Source: Actinostola sp. cb2023 (lineage: Eukaryota; Cnidaria; Anthozoa; Actiniaria; Actinostolidae). From it: a DNA stretch of 64,000 nucleotides. Location: contig JAUJYZ010001547.1 in the NCBI GenBank assembly GCA_033675265.1, positions 1 to 64,000 on the forward strand, written 5' to 3'. Below are positions 11,002 through 21,614 of the stretch, one piece after another. The translations under genes were made by a program, and so were the position numbers. The notes under the pieces are model-generated. The model was given only the letters and a program-made list of their open reading frames with translations, was not told where the DNA came from and ran no database searches. Each line of letters starts with the position of its first letter. The first letter of the stretch is position 1.

Positions 11002-11195
11002 ATTATAACAATAACAATGTTTAGACAGGAAGATCTCGTCACAAATATGGTTTTCAGAGAGGTCCTGCTGATAAAATAATTAAATCCCTGTAATTAAATA
11101 TATTTTACTTTCTTTCTCTCTTTCTTTGTCAATTTCGCTGTAGCGATATTGACACATTCCTTCCTTTATTTTAATTGTTCTTTGTTTCTTTCCTA

Positions 11196-12470
11196 TACCC
11201 TGCTAGCAGAGTTTCCTCTTTGGTCGATGTTTTTGTATTTATCTTTTGCTGTATTGGCTTTTGTTTCTCAGCCGGTTTCTTGATCGTCCGAGAGAAAACT
11301 CTGCCAGGATTCGCCACTTTATTCGTTGAGCATGCGTAACGCCGGGCCTTCAGTTCCAAATTCTTGGATGATAGAAACTGGTTTAAGTAGCATTCCGCGT
11401 AAGAACGATAGCAAAAGACAATAGACTGCGGCATTGAGCTCGCCTCACACACGATTTTGCTTGAATATGTGTAGCATGCTGTCTCAGATACCAACTATCA
11501 AAGTTTCAAGGTGAAAATAGAGGGAACTCTATGCAGTTGCCCATTTTTACTGTGAAAACTGAAGGAGAGCACTATGCAGCCAATAGAAAAGAGGGAAGAC
11601 AATGGATATTTGATTCACAAATTTGAGAACTTTCCTCACACACAATTTTCTTTAAAATCAAACCAAAGTTAGTTTGATTAAAAGTGAATTAAATTCTCAA
11701 AAGTTATCTAATGGAAATGTATTCCTTGGTTGGGTTTCTATTGAATTTATGAGTATGAACCATTGAAATTACAAGAAAGAAGAATGCAAAATTAACACCT
11801 TTTACATTCCTATGCCGTTCATGCCATCGTTCTTACAGGCGCACACATAAAATAAAAATGTTTCATGTGGCTATAAATGAGCCCACGGTTTGCGCACGCA
11901 GAGTTGCCGCTGGTTACTTGATATTGAGCCTTCGTTACCAAACAAATACGTCCAATATTCGAATGTTATTTTCGATGAAGCTGTTGTTTCACGTGGAGGT
12001 AATTAGAGAGGTTGTCAATACATCAAGAACTGGCAATCAAGGTGGGGATGTGTTTGGATGTTGAATAGGACTGATATGGGATGTCTATCATTTACCAGTT
12101 TATGACGGCGGTTCGACTGCATATGAAACTGACACCCTACTACTAGTGGACAATCGTTTCCCAACAAATCCTCTAGCTATCGTTGTAACTCCTCTGGACT
12201 TATTTTAAAATTGCTGACCCAATATAGAAGAATGTACAAATCTAGGAATAAAGTATTGTAAAAAAGACTTTACTGATTACCGTTAGTCAACTATGCATTT
12301 TCGTTGCTACGCAACTTATGACGTAAACCGCTACGCATGCTCAACGAATAAAGTGGCGAATCCTGGCAGGGTTTTCTCTCGGACGATTAAGAAACAGAAG
12401 CAAAAGCCAATACAGCAAAAGATAAATACAAAGACATCGACCAAAGACCGGAAACTCTGCTAGCAGGGTA
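11196..12470. mobile_element. Non-autonomous DNA transposon with long TIRs (Mutator-like?)
   Basis: The left end (11196 to about 11345) and right end (about 12335-12470) are inverted copies about 140-150 bp long, both starting TACCCTGCTAGCAGAG and including TGCCAGGATTCGCCACTTTA. TCTTTCCTA flanks the element on both sides (11187-11195 and 12471-12479). Long TIRs with a nine-base duplication are typical of Mutator-like elements. The interior has no transposase ORF that I recognise. The right target duplicate sits only a few bases from the PAN exon donor. The flank is pyrimidine-rich, so part of the apparent duplication could be chance. Confidence 0.7.
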
Positions 12471-12484
12471 TCTTTCCTACTTAC

Positions 12485-12799
12485 CCCCATCTGGTGATAT
12501 TCTGATTCCGCTCTAGTCACCAGACTCCCAGGACTCGCTTTCTTACTCGAGTTGTTCAGATCACATTCAACAAATCCTAGAAACTTTGACGGTCGAACAT
12601 TGATGGAGAAACACTTATGTAACCGTACACAGGCACCCTGGCAAAGTTCTTTCATGCTGGTTGTCATGGTTTTGATGACGTGGTTTTCAAATGCTTTGTT
12701 TTGTTCGTCTTCAAAACGGTAGATTTCACAGGAGTTGGCGAAGGACTGGTGAAGACCCACACAGACCATAACGTACAGTAGAACTCTTGTAGGATCCAT
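12485..12799 (-). CDS. Gene A first coding exon: signal peptide plus PAN/Apple-like domain
   Basis: From the ATG at 12799 the exon encodes 105 residues and ends at a strong donor, GTAAGT. Residues 1-20 (hydrophobic LLYVMVCVGL) look like a signal peptide, so the product is secreted or on the surface. Cysteine-bearing stretches NSCEIYRFEDEQ, ELCQGACVRLHKCFSIN and VECDLNNSS fit the PAN/Apple fold, which mediates protein or carbohydrate binding. An open stretch continues upstream of this ATG, but the paralogue at 52778-53092 has its ATG at the same place and equal length, so I chose this start. The phase 0 donor does not match the phase 1 CTLD-N acceptor, so at least one exon between them is missing or not recognised. 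Confidence 0.8.
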
Positions 12800-12954
12800 T
12801 TCTGAACCAAATATGGAATGAATAGGAGGATTAGATAAGGAAGTTGTATTGATCGACAATAAATGCTGAAAGTGTTATCAAGCTTTTTAAAATATGTCCA
12901 TGTTTTTTTAATGATGACTTTTCTACAGAGTAGTTCCTCGTTCATCATGGATTT

Positions 12955-13260
12955 AACAATTATTCCCCGAAGTGGAGGTGAGTAGTGGTGGATATTTACC
13001 GAGCCGCGACACTTCGAGCGGCGAGGTAAATATCTACCACTACTCACCGACACTGAGGGGAATAATTGTTTTAGTATATACCACACAAGTGAATATAGCC
13101 AGCCAAATATATAAATATCTACCACTACTCACCGACACTGAGGGGAATAATTGTTTTAGTAAATACCACACAAGTGAATATAGCCAGCCAAATATAAAAA
13201 TATCTACCACTACTCACCGACACTGAGGGGAATAATTGTTTTAGTATATACCACACAGGT
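12955..13260. repeat. Palindrome plus 85-bp tandem repeat
   Basis: A hairpin centred at about 13010 pairs AACAATTATTCCCC with GGGGAATAATTGTT and GAGTAGTGGTGGATATTTACC with its complement. The right arm is then repeated with a period of 85 bp: CTACCACTACTCACCGACAC starts at 13034, 13119 and 13204. The foldback arm seems to have been amplified in tandem. Confidence 0.85.
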
Positions 13261-13384
13261 GAATAGCTAATATTTTGTACTATTTTGTACATTTCATTCA
13301 AATCCTCATTAATTATTCACGAGGTATTCAGCCAATCCAATGGTCTGATTTTAATCCCTTGAGGACACTGGATACCTGGTCTAG

Positions 13385-13470
13385 TCCTCCTAGCAGTAAC
13401 TGGAAAAGTTTCTAGTTACTGGAACAAGTTGTTCCAGTAACTGGAAATTTTTCCAGTTACTACGAATAAA
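13385..13470. repeat. Cluster of direct and inverted CCAGTTACT motifs
   Basis: AGTAACTGG and its complement CCAGTTACT alternate at least five times, giving several overlapping hairpins within 85 bp. It lies about 280 bp beyond the 3' end of the DUF3504 ORF. I see no gene between 13261 and 13750. Confidence 0.8.
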
Positions 13471-13752
13471 ATATTATTGAAAAACATCATGGCATGCATA
13501 ATTACTCTTTTATTGATCAGATTAAACAATTTCCTTTCAAATTCCATTCATTATCATTATGAGGTGGATACACCTCTTTTACTAAGTTAGATTATCATCC
13601 AAGTGCATTAAACCATGAAATAAACTGAAACTTGCACATCAATCAATCATCCGTCCGTTGATAAAGATACATTGGATATAATATCTATTTATATGAATTT
13701 ACTTAACACAAAAGAAGATTCTCTCTCGGCTGAATGCACTGTAAATGATAAT

Positions 13753-14589
13753 TTAAGGCTTTCTGATTTGATTAATGGTTACATTGCAATTATTGCCACT
13801 TATCTTAATTGGCCCATCGGAAGCATACTTCCATCCGGGCGGTTGTGGAGGTGCTACATTATTAGACATACTTAAGCTTTCATCTTCTCCCAAAATCTCA
13901 TCAAAAAAGCTATCCAATTCGTCTATTTCAAAAACAGGCAATTCTTGTTCAGTTGAACTACTAGAAGCACTCGGCTTAGGCTTACTTTCAATAAAATCCT
14001 GCTTACTGGGTTTTACAGGACCCAGAATTTCTGAAACATTTTGTTCCTGCTCCTTGCTCGATTTCTCATATGCAAAAAGAGCATTACTAGTGTGGCCACT
14101 ACGACTCCGAATTAATTTCTCTTCTACTTGAGCATTAAACAATTTAGTTACAGTTGTAACACGAAGACTGTGGCTCGTTTTTCTAGGAGCTCCTATTGCG
14201 GCACACAAATTAGGGAGTATTGCATTTAAACTGTGAATACCAACTGGAGCATTCTTAAACGATATATCGTTTTCAAATGGCTGAAAGTAAAACGCCTTAT
14301 TCTTAACAGCTAAACTATTGACTTTCTCATAATAAAGCTTATAAATAGAAACTAGGCATCGCTCGTGATTCTCTTCCCCTACACTATGACATAAGTGTCT
14401 TACTTTCCTTGGTGTTTTTTTCAAGTCTGAGATCCCCCCATGATACGTCTTAGATGAATTCTCCTTAAATGTAATGGTTTCCGAGTCTACTATAATATCA
14501 GAAAGCCTTAAACTACGATGCTCCTTCGATCTCATTCCAAATAATTTCCCATTATTGAAAGCAATATGTACGAATGGCATGAATAGCAC
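13753..14589 (-). CDS. DUF3504 / Crypton-type tyrosine-recombinase-like protein
   Basis: A 278-residue ORF. It has FGMRSKEHRSLRLSDI near residues 17-32, HSLRVTTVTKLF near 142-153, and RSGHTSNALFAYEKSS near 164-179. These match the R, H-x-x-R, H and Y positions of tyrosine recombinases as found in the DUF3504 domain that animals share with Crypton transposons and with ZMYM/QRICH1/KCTD1-like proteins. After an acidic linker the end reads KISGNNCNVTINQI, a tail often seen in DUF3504 proteins. The N-terminus is short for a full recombinase, so upstream exons may exist or the copy is truncated. It could be a Crypton remnant or an exapted gene; no zinc finger is visible nearby. Confidence 0.75.
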   Translation of the reverse strand: MLFMPFVHIAFNNGKLFGMRSKEHRSLRLSDIIVDSETITFKENSSKTYHGGISDLKKTPRKVRHLCHSVGEENHERCLVSIYKLYYEKVNSLAVKNKAFYFQPFENDISFKNAPVGIHSLNAILPNLCAAIGAPRKTSHSLRVTTVTKLFNAQVEEKLIRSRSGHTSNALFAYEKSSKEQEQNVSEILGPVKPSKQDFIESKPKPSASSSSTEQELPVFEIDELDSFFDEILGEDESLSMSNNVAPPQPPGWKYASDGPIKISGNNCNVTINQIRKP

Positions 14590-14931
14590 TGATTATTATT
14601 ATGATTGCTCAATAAAGTTTTGTTCAATTAACACTGAACTAGCTTAATTGAAACCAGTAACTGTAACAGGTAATGCAGCTAACATATCCCGAGAGACTAT
14701 GCTTTAAAAAATATTTGATTGCATTATGAACAAAAGGCAATTGAATAGCACTGATTGTTCAATTAACTTTGCTCTTCATAATAACAGTGATTAAAAGAAT
14801 TTGTAGCCCTATTTTCTCGATATTTTTTAGTTTTCCTTGCAAAAATACTCAACTACCAGCAACTTTTATTTGTCTTTGATTCCTCCCGAATAATTAATGA
14901 GGAGTTGAAGTCGTTCAAAGGCCTCCAATTC

Positions 14932-15032
14932 GGACTTGACGGGATTTCAAAGTCCTTGCAATGAGTTCAAGTCCTCTCGGCTTCGCCTCGGACTTGAACT
15001 CATTGCGCGGACTTTGAAATCCCGTCAAGTCC
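14932..15032. other. Near-perfect 43-bp-arm hairpin
   Basis: GGACTTGACGGGATTTCAAA with its continuation to GTTCAAGTCC is followed, after about fifteen bases (TCTCGGCTTCGCCTC), by the inverse sequence ending CGTCAAGTCC. One or two mismatches are seen. A core foldback element is the simplest reading. The rest of 14590-15750 shows no gene that I recognise. Confidence 0.9.
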
Positions 15033-16818
15033 TCATTGTCGGCCTTTAAACATTACGTCCAACCTACGGATTTTCTTGAAACTTGGCACCAGTAATCCTT
15101 CACACTTGTACCGGTATGCACTTGTTGGAGGTAATTTTAAAAATAATCCACCTTGGAGTTTGGAAAACATAAGCATTTTCTCTGAAAATGGAGTGTTTCA
15201 ATATCGATTGTAACTCAACAAATGTCGTCTTTATTACAATGAAATTGTGATTTTTATGAAATTTACGAATTCCTGATTATCAGGATGAAAAATATCCGAA
15301 ATCGGTTAACGTTTTGCTGCTCAAAACATCGATTAATGAAACCCATCGTACAAAGAAATACCCGCGAGCTACCTTAATTCAAAGTTTTAAAATTACATAC
15401 AATTTGTGAACTTTACCTTGGATTTCTCCTAGAATGATTAATTCTTAGATATGTACAGGACCTGAAATGATCCCCTGGCTCCGAAATAATCACTGGCCCC
15501 AAAACTGGTGGTCCGAAATGATACCGGACTCGAAATGATCATCAGAATAGTTCCGAAATGATCCCCAGTGAAATTCAGGAATGGTTGTATTCAGTCCTGT
15601 TCCTTTCTTTTTCTCTTTTTCTTTCTTCTTCTGTTTCGGCTCTGTTTCTGTCTTCATTCCTTTCCTCCAGGAGGAGGGGGTGACTATATTGTTCAAAAAT
15701 GACCCACTCATAGTACCAGTGTGACGTCACGGCTCGCTGGAACGAATTTTCAATATGGCGATTGGCGGCCAGTCTGGTCACAGGCAGCCCAACCATTGCT
15801 TTTGAGGCTACTAAATAATTAAAAAATATATATTTGCGTCTTTTTTTGATGGGTTCCCTGTGGTAAAGCGCGCGCGCGCGCAATACATATGTTGGGTTCC
15901 CTGTGCTGAGTAATGTCCTATGTTGGGCTTCCTGTGTGATTCCTGTGGGATGCGCCCGCAGCAAATGTGTATATTGAAAAACAAGGTATGAAACTCGGTC
16001 ACGTGACAAATACGTTTTTGACCCTAATTTTGTCAATGTGATGTGAAAATTCAATTTTTCTTCGAATAACTAAACTTTACCGTATTCTCGAAACACTTTG
16101 TAAGTGTCAGTCGTCTAACTTCAACGTACGCTGAGAAACAAAATTTTTGAAATTTTGAGCCTCGTGGCTCCGATGTGCGGCGCAAGTAGATGGTGCACTT
16201 TTCCGTGAAGTAGTCGGATTTTACCTTCGAGAAGGCATCGACAAGCGCTCGGCAAATCTGAACGATGCTCTTTTTGGCAAGTTTCAACATTGATATGTTC
16301 ACTAAACAAGAGTCAAAACATCTACAATATACTTTATTTGTTTTCTGTTTTGACTTCTGTTAAGTATTTGTTTTGTATTTTGATTTTTATCGATTAAAAT
16401 CTTCAAAATTGACGCATTGTGTTTTATAAATGCTGAATAGTCTCAATATTTAGTACTGCACAACACATTTGCTATCAGTACTTGTACACAAAATGACAAA
16501 CGTATTTATTTCAACAATAAGTTTACTAGCTTTTTACACACTGTTTTGCCGTTACTTTCTGTGCAATTTATTCACTATATTGATCAGTAATAGCATGGAA
16601 ATAAGCTTAATAACAATGAGATAAATATTATACACAATCGACAAGTTGTGAATCACTGATCATGAGTGACATGACTGATTGAATAGCAAACATCGAAGTT
16701 GGAAGCGATAAGCTTACTTACGTTCCGTTACGAAAAATACGCAGTTAAAATTACTCTTGCTATTAAAATGTGTCGTGCTATTTCAATGACAATAACGAAC
16801 AACTGTTAATATTTTAGT

Positions 16819-16943
16819 TCACGGCAGCTTCACGAGTCCATCGCCATTCATGTCTCCTTCGATGTCAGTCAGGAATTGAGTTCGTCTATATTTTTGCTTC
16901 AGATGGTTTACTGCTGTGTTGGCGTTCCCTTGTGTCAGAAGAA
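16819..16943 (-). CDS. Possible terminal exon ending in a DxNxDG motif
   Basis: After a plausible acceptor (TTTACTTATAG) a 40-codon frame runs to TGA. It includes KQKYRRTQFLTDIEG and ends DMNGDGLVKLP, which resembles the first half of an EF-hand-type calcium loop (D-x-N-x-D-G). No upstream exon is recognised. It lies inside the inverted-repeat region and may be a captured gene piece or chance. Confidence 0.3.
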
Positions 16944-17634
16944 CTATAAGTAAAGTTCAAAATTATGTCAAACACTTTCTAGATGAGAGAGTCAGTAATG
17001 TTTAAACAGATAAAGTAAAATCAGTCAGTTGAGAGAGGTTCCTTGTTGAAGTGTATTTCGATCACTGACACTGCTACAGTCTACACACTTGTCAAATACT
17101 GAAATAGCTCAGTCATAATTTATAGAAAAAACTGATTTGTTGAGGAGTATTAAGCAGCCCTTCTGCCCTAGTATAGGCAAGTCCTTTCATTAGAGAACAT
17201 TTAGAGCAAATACTACGTAAAAACCATGACAAAAAGTACTTTTAGTTCAGTTTATTTTCAACAAAAGTGTCGAGCACAACACATCCAAAGTTTCTCAACC
17301 CGGCATTCAAAATGAAAAAGGACTACTTTAAAACCGTCGAATTTCTTCTAGATTTACTTAAAGTTGACATGAATTGTGAACTTCTAAACTTACCACGAAT
17401 AGGGAAAAGAATCCCAACGTTTACACCGAAACAATCAGTCTTTCTTGATATGAACTTCTCTTCGACGCCCCCGCCATTAGCGACAAAATAACGACTTCAC
17501 CTTGGGTACCCCCCACGGGCCTGTAGCGTACGACGACTTCGGCTCTTCCTCTTCGGTTCACGGAAAAGTGCACCATCTACTTGCGCCGCACATCAGGCCA
17601 TCACGTGACTGGAGTTTCATACCTTGTTTCAATA

Positions 17635-17839
17635 GAGTCGTTTTCGTATGAGTGGGAAACCTACGGTACGGAGTTACGGTCACGGTACGGAATCGAAGAC
17701 ATTGTATTTAAAATCACAGCGCGCAAAATCATCGCTCAACCAATCAGAATGCTTGGATACGGCATGATGATGGCGCGATACGGTCACCGCACGGTACGAA
17801 CCGTACCGTAACTACTTCCCACTCATACGAAAACGACTC
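17635..17839. mobile_element. 205-bp MITE with TA target duplication
   Basis: The ends GAGTCGTTTTCGTATGAGTG and CACTCATACGAAAACGACTC are inverted, flanked by TA on each side (17633-17634 and 17840-17841). The opposite arm of the host inverted repeat (about 15970-16000) shows the uninterrupted site, giving an internal empty-site control. The interior has inverted CGGTACGG-type repeats. Confidence 0.88.
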
Positions 17840-18055
17840 TATACACATACATGCGGGACGCGCGGGATGCACACAGGAAGCCCAACATAGGACATTACTC
17901 ATCACAGGGAACCCAACATATGTATTGCGCGCGCGCTTTACCACAGGGAACCCATCAAAAAAGACGCAAATATCATTTTTTTAATTATTTAGTAGCATCA
18001 AAAGCAATGGTTGGGCTGCCTGTGGTCTGGTCTGCTTCATGCCGACTATAAAACG

Positions 18056-18930
18056 CTCAATATTCTGTTCAGATCTTCGTGTACAGTGTATATGTAAATT
18101 TTTTTAGTTTCTAGAGGTATTAATGTGTAAGAATATCTCTATCGAGATAAAAGTAATGCAAGGATTATGTTTTTTTTCCGGAGTTTTAGTCTTGACGGTT
18201 ATCAAAATAGAGAACGAAACCTATCGACCGGGCAAAGATCTCGGCTTTCTAGAGAAGCTAAATTAAGCAATGGTTACTTCAAAAAAGGAGGTTCTACTTA
18301 GAAGGTAATAATCATAGATTGTGTGGAATATGGTGGATGTACATGCTCTGGATCTTTGTATCTTTGCCTCCAAAGTTGTTGTGTACAAAATAAGGACACG
18401 ATGCACTGTAAACCCATTATAATTCGCAAAATCGAAAATTTTCAAAGCTAAAATTTGAGACCGAAATATTACTTTAGAAATACGAAATATCTAGAGAAAT
18501 CTAGAGAAAACTATAACCTGCTGCGCTTAGGTTGATTTGTAACCGAATTTCTTGCGTTTTAATATTTGAGCACATGTACACCACAGGAAGCCCAAAATTC
18601 GAAGACAGAATCATAACATATATGTCATGTATTTTTTAATACCAAGAACCTTGTAACAGGAGTGGAACAAACTGCCCAGCCAAGTAGCTTTGAGCCAATT
18701 TCTATGATTTATTAATTAGTATATTTATTAGCTTATTACTAATTGATATTATTAATTTTTTTAGAGTTATGGCACTAATCATAGAGTGTGCATGATTCCA
18801 ATAAACTCTTTTCTTTTCTTTTGTTTCTTTGCATCTAATAAACACTGACAACTAATTAGTAGTGACCAGGTTTATTGGAATCACTCTAACCCGTGAAACA
18901 AAATCTAATAATTAGTGATTAAGAATATAT
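18056..18930. other. No gene recognised
   Basis: AT-rich sequence with only short open frames. A weak inverted match (CCAATAAACTC near 18799 and GTTTATTGGAATCACTC near 18870) suggests old repeat debris. Confidence 0.5.
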
Positions 18931-19251
18931 ACACCTATTCCAAATATCGTTGTCCGGGCCGAAAGCAACAAGCGAGAAGCTGACGACCGCAAGGACTTTG
19001 GGAATCTCCTAATTAATTAATTTATCCGTTGTACTTGAGAAGTTATCCCTACGAGCGTTAGCCTGATTTTCAGACGGCTCACGAGCGTTGAATAGCAATC
19101 ATTTGGAACTATTCGGCCATTTGAAAATGCATATGTTGTCAAAATGTCTACGGATGAATAAATGGATAAGGAGAAAGTCCCAAAGTCCTTTGCGGTCGTG
19201 AGCTTCTTGCTTGTTGCTTTCGGCGGGGACAACGATTTTTGGAATAGGTGT
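18931..19251. mobile_element. MITE with about 75-bp inverted ends
   Basis: The left end ACACCTATTCCAAATATCG continues through GCCGAAAGCAACAAGCGAGA to GGACTTTGGGA. The right end is its inverse, reaching GGAATAGGTGT. TA dinucleotides flank both ends. The interior has no known coding sequence. Confidence 0.8.
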
Positions 19252-19319
19252 ATACAATAATATTTTATTGTTCAGTTGTTGTGCGTTGAAGAGAAAAACA
19301 GCTCAGCTTCTCTATCCAT

Positions 19320-21610
19320 GAATAAATCTTGAAGAAATTGTGTCAAAACAGCTCGAAGTCCATTGTTTAAGCCACTCAGTCTCTAGCGTTGATTTGATAT
19401 CGGAGGAAGAGGCATTCTCCTGTTTGAAACAGTACTTCTCAAACTCATTAATAATTTATGAGATGATGAGGACAAAACAAAACAAAATCACTCCCAAATG
19501 TGATCTAATTAGTATTCAATTCGGTCAACTTTGAATTTCTCCACGAATTATTCATGAATAGAGAAGCTACCCTCGTCTTTTAAACCACTTCTCGATGGGA
19601 TTTTCGGTGTTTTGAAATCGGAGGAAGAACTCGGACTTTCTCGTGTTTGATAATATAACTTCTCGAACTCATTAATAATTCACTAAGGACAAAACAATGG
19701 AAATCGGCTCCGCTGCGTAGGAGGTCTGAAAATACGATCTTAATTAGCATGCAATTTAATTTGGTCAACTTTGAATTTCTCCAACAATTATTCATGAATA
19801 GAGAACTGAGCTGCACCTCGTCTTTTCAACCACTTCTCGGTGATTTGAAATCGGAGGAAGAACTCTCTTTCTCGTTGACAGTGCCGTACATAACCCAAAT
19901 TCAAGGGGGGACAGTACGTATTGAAAAGCAAAAAGTAAATGAAAATAGTACAGTTCTCAGTACATTTTGGTCTATTTTTCGCCTTGCTAGGGGGGAGCAA
20001 CTGCCCCCCCTGCCCCTGTGCTGCTGTGTACGGCCCTGGTTGATATACATGTATTATATTACTTCTAAAAGTTCGCAAGTTTAAAAACTTTAAAAACGAC
20101 TTATAGCACCCTGCGAAGAAAACCTATAACTGTGTTTTCGAATCGAAACGAATAATACATTTGATCATTTTGTTCTGCACATTGTCGTTTCATTTCTGAG
20201 ACCGTATTATTGTTCAGTTTCAGCATCTCCGGTTTACTTAACTTTCAAAGCAATTCAAGCGATAAGGCGACCAAAAAGTAACCCGTATTTAACATGGTTC
20301 GTATATTTGGATCATTCTCGTTAGATTCCTTGCGTTACAGGTTTATTGATGGCATGTATCTCAGTTGCAACTTTTCCATTTTGTTACGCACATCTTACAT
20401 CGATACCCAATTCTTCGTGTGCAACCAAATTTCGAAAATATGATTTCCTTTGCCAAATAAAATAAAATGCTTATGAGCTTGTAGAGCTATCAAAATAACA
20501 ACTCTGGGCCAAATTTTGGAGCACTAGAGCATTTCTTTACCGAGTTATGGGCGAACGAAGTTTCCAAATATTCCTGTGTGTTTGTATAGCGGCGCCATGT
20601 TGGATGATACGCTGTTGTCATCCAACATGGCGGCCAAGATTTCAAAAAATATAATTCAAGCTTAGAGTTGATATACATCACTTAATTTCACTATAAATAG
20701 AACTTCTAAACATGTACAAAACTAAAAACATTTAATTTGGTACAAATTTGTTGTTTTCCACGACTTTTCAGAGACGTGACTAGCGCTAAGTAAGAGTTGC
20801 GTGACAAAATTCAAACTTCGAAAACTCGGACACAAAACATCGAGCCCATCTGCAAATTTCTACAATAATTCATATCACAATTCTCTAAAACACTGCAAAG
20901 AATCATGTTGATAGGATTCATAACTAAATTTTTGTATTAATTTATGTGGTATTTGACGTCACTTGCACACGAAGAATAGACCGCTGTAGGTACAGCTAGT
21001 TAGTACTAAAGATAGTAACCATGTCTGGATTATATAATTTACCCTATTTTTCACTTACTTTATTTTCGGATCAGGTTCATGTAGTTTCCAATGAGAAGTC
21101 GCTCAAGAACTGCCGTCTGTTCTTAAAAATCCAGAGCAAACAAAAACATCACATGATTTTCGTAATCAGCACATAATTCGACAACCATCATCTGCTCCAA
21201 ACATCAACAATGTTATCATTTAATTATAAGTGTCTCAAGCAAGAGTATTGAATTATTGGAGAGGTTTTTGATTCGCACAAATACCTACTAAAAAAAGGTT
21301 GAGGACAAAGTGACGGAATTTCTTTGAAAACAAAGCAAAACTGATGTAGCAAATAAAAAAACAAGTTTTACAATCGTATTCATGAAAGTTGAAAATAATG
21401 AAGTAATGGTGTTAATATAACCAGTGACGTAGTGATTAGTAGCGCAGTGTTGTTTAACACTTTTGGAGGATCTATTTTTCAACACGATTTTTAACTCTTT
21501 TTGAAGGTCTATCTTTAACACGATTTTTAACACTTTTGGAAGATCTATTTGTAACACGATTTTAACACTTTTGGAAGATCTATTTTTAATATTTTCCTGA
21601 AGCGCTTAAC
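19320..21610. repeat. Dispersed repeat family R, copy 1
   Basis: Contains sub-blocks that recur at 21615-23275, 34600-37330 and 56640-58310: AATTATTCATGAATAGAGAA with ACCACTTCTCGATG and AAATCGGAGGAAGAACTC; TCTAGTAGGCCTACGAAATG-type sequence; and GGATCAGGTTCATGTAGTTT with CCAGAGCAAACAAAAACATC. The first sub-block is itself doubled here (about 19550 and 19790). No ORF with a known domain was seen, so it may be a non-autonomous element or cluster. Confidence 0.75.
20590..20637. other. Short hairpin
   Basis: GCCATGTTGGATGA and TCATCCAACATGGC are perfect inverted 14-mers separated by ten bases, within repeat copy 1. Confidence 0.85.
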
Positions 21611-21614
21611 ACCG

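Larger units (their letters stand above)
15755..18055. mobile_element. 2.3-kb region bounded by long inverted repeats
   Basis: 15760-16030 and 17600-18050 are inverted copies sharing ACAGGCAGCCCAACCATTGC, TGTGGTAAAGCGCGCGCGC and ATAGGACATTACTC-type sequence. A second inverted pair lies inside (about 16160-16218 and 17545-17600, GGTGCACTTTTCCGTGAA). The right arm is interrupted by a 205-bp MITE. ORFs over the arms are on inverted repeats and show no known domain. It may be a decayed foldback or TIR transposon; ends and target duplicate are not resolved. Confidence 0.65.

Noticed and set aside
15575..16054. 159-codon minus ORF with a charged C-terminus
   Set aside because: It runs over the left inverted-repeat arm, including a GC dinucleotide run; the charged end comes from a TTTTC-rich stretch. 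No domain seen.
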